A stretch of 62,890 bases of DNA, from contig NZ_SMBY01000016.1 of the NCBI RefSeq assembly GCF_004342665.1, positions 1-62,890 of the forward strand. Direction: 5' to 3'. Below are positions 62,830-62,890 of this stretch, in pieces. The notes under the pieces were generated by a model. It saw only the letters and a program-made list of their open reading frames with translations. It was not told the DNA's origin and did not search any database. Both the position numbers and the translations under genes were made by a program. Position 1 is the stretch's first letter; each line of letters opens with the position of its first letter. The DNA comes from Samsonia erythrinae. Its GTDB lineage: Bacteria > Pseudomonadota > Gammaproteobacteria > Enterobacterales > Enterobacteriaceae.

Positions 62830-62890
62830 TGCTGAAAAAAAACTCGCTCGGTCATTTTTTTGCATTTAGCGCTTGTCAGCGGCGGAGAAG
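62830..62890 (+). promoter_or_regulatory. Probable upstream part of an rRNA operon P1 promoter
   Basis: The window ends with TTGTCA at 62873-62878, preceded by an AT-rich stretch (GGTCATTTTTTTGCATTTAG) and A/T tracts that could be an UP element and Fis sites. In E. coli the rrnA operon begins just after hemG, and its P1 promoter has the same TTGTCA -35 hexamer. The matching -10 would fall at about 62896, outside the window. This is inference from position and one hexamer. Confidence 0.6.

Overview
The window looks like chromosomal DNA of a soft-rot enterobacterium, most likely Pectobacterium or a close relative. The housekeeping proteins are very close to Escherichia coli (WaaP, GpsA, MetE, ArgCBH, UbiB, RfaH, FadBA, TrkH, HemG), but gene order and some details differ. 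HemB is the aspartate-rich type, hemB lies between tatD and rfaH, and a ppc-argECBH block lies between udp and rmuC. The genus call is inference from protein similarity and gene order; no species is claimed.

Left part (1-15505), all minus strand: the lipopolysaccharide core locus. Reading in the direction of transcription: hldD, waaF, waaC and a first WaaL-type ligase; then a spacer with a JUMPStart/ops element; then a second WaaL-type ligase, waaQ, waaG, waaP, a family 4 glycosyltransferase, two family 8 glycosyltransferases, an unrecognised DxD protein, a family 25 glycosyltransferase and waaA. The part from 1478 to 5180 and the downstream ligase (9330-10568) are strikingly AT-rich, as is usual for exchanged outer-core genes. 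The first bases may be the start of an IS256-family transposase. RfaH, the factor that acts at ops elements, is encoded in the same window (52238-52726).

Middle (15751-32202): yibQ and envC (cell division and cell wall), then yibN, secB, gpsA and cysE on the plus strand. Next come pagP (lipid A palmitoylation), the biotin transporter gene bioP, metR/metE, a chemoreceptor with a textbook FliA promoter, ysgA, udp with paired CRP sites, and a tyrosine phosphatase.

The block 32434-43587 holds ppc, an accessory sugar module (PTS EIIBC, a mannonate-dehydratase-like enolase-superfamily enzyme and a GntR regulator), and the divergent argE / argCBH regulon with two ArgR boxes. From 43830 to the end the order is E. 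coli-like: rmuC, ubiE-ubiJ-ubiB, tatABC, tatD, hemB, rfaH (minus), ubiD, fre, fadBA (minus, with a FadR operator), pepQ, yigZ, trkH, hemG. The last bases look like the upstream part of an rRNA P1 promoter.

The most interesting items are the RfaH/ops arrangement that separates two WaaL paralogues, the unassigned DxD protein in the outer-core block, and the PTS / enolase-superfamily / GntR module between ppc and argE, whose substrate cannot be read from the sequence. No tRNA, rRNA or CRISPR array was recognised inside the window.
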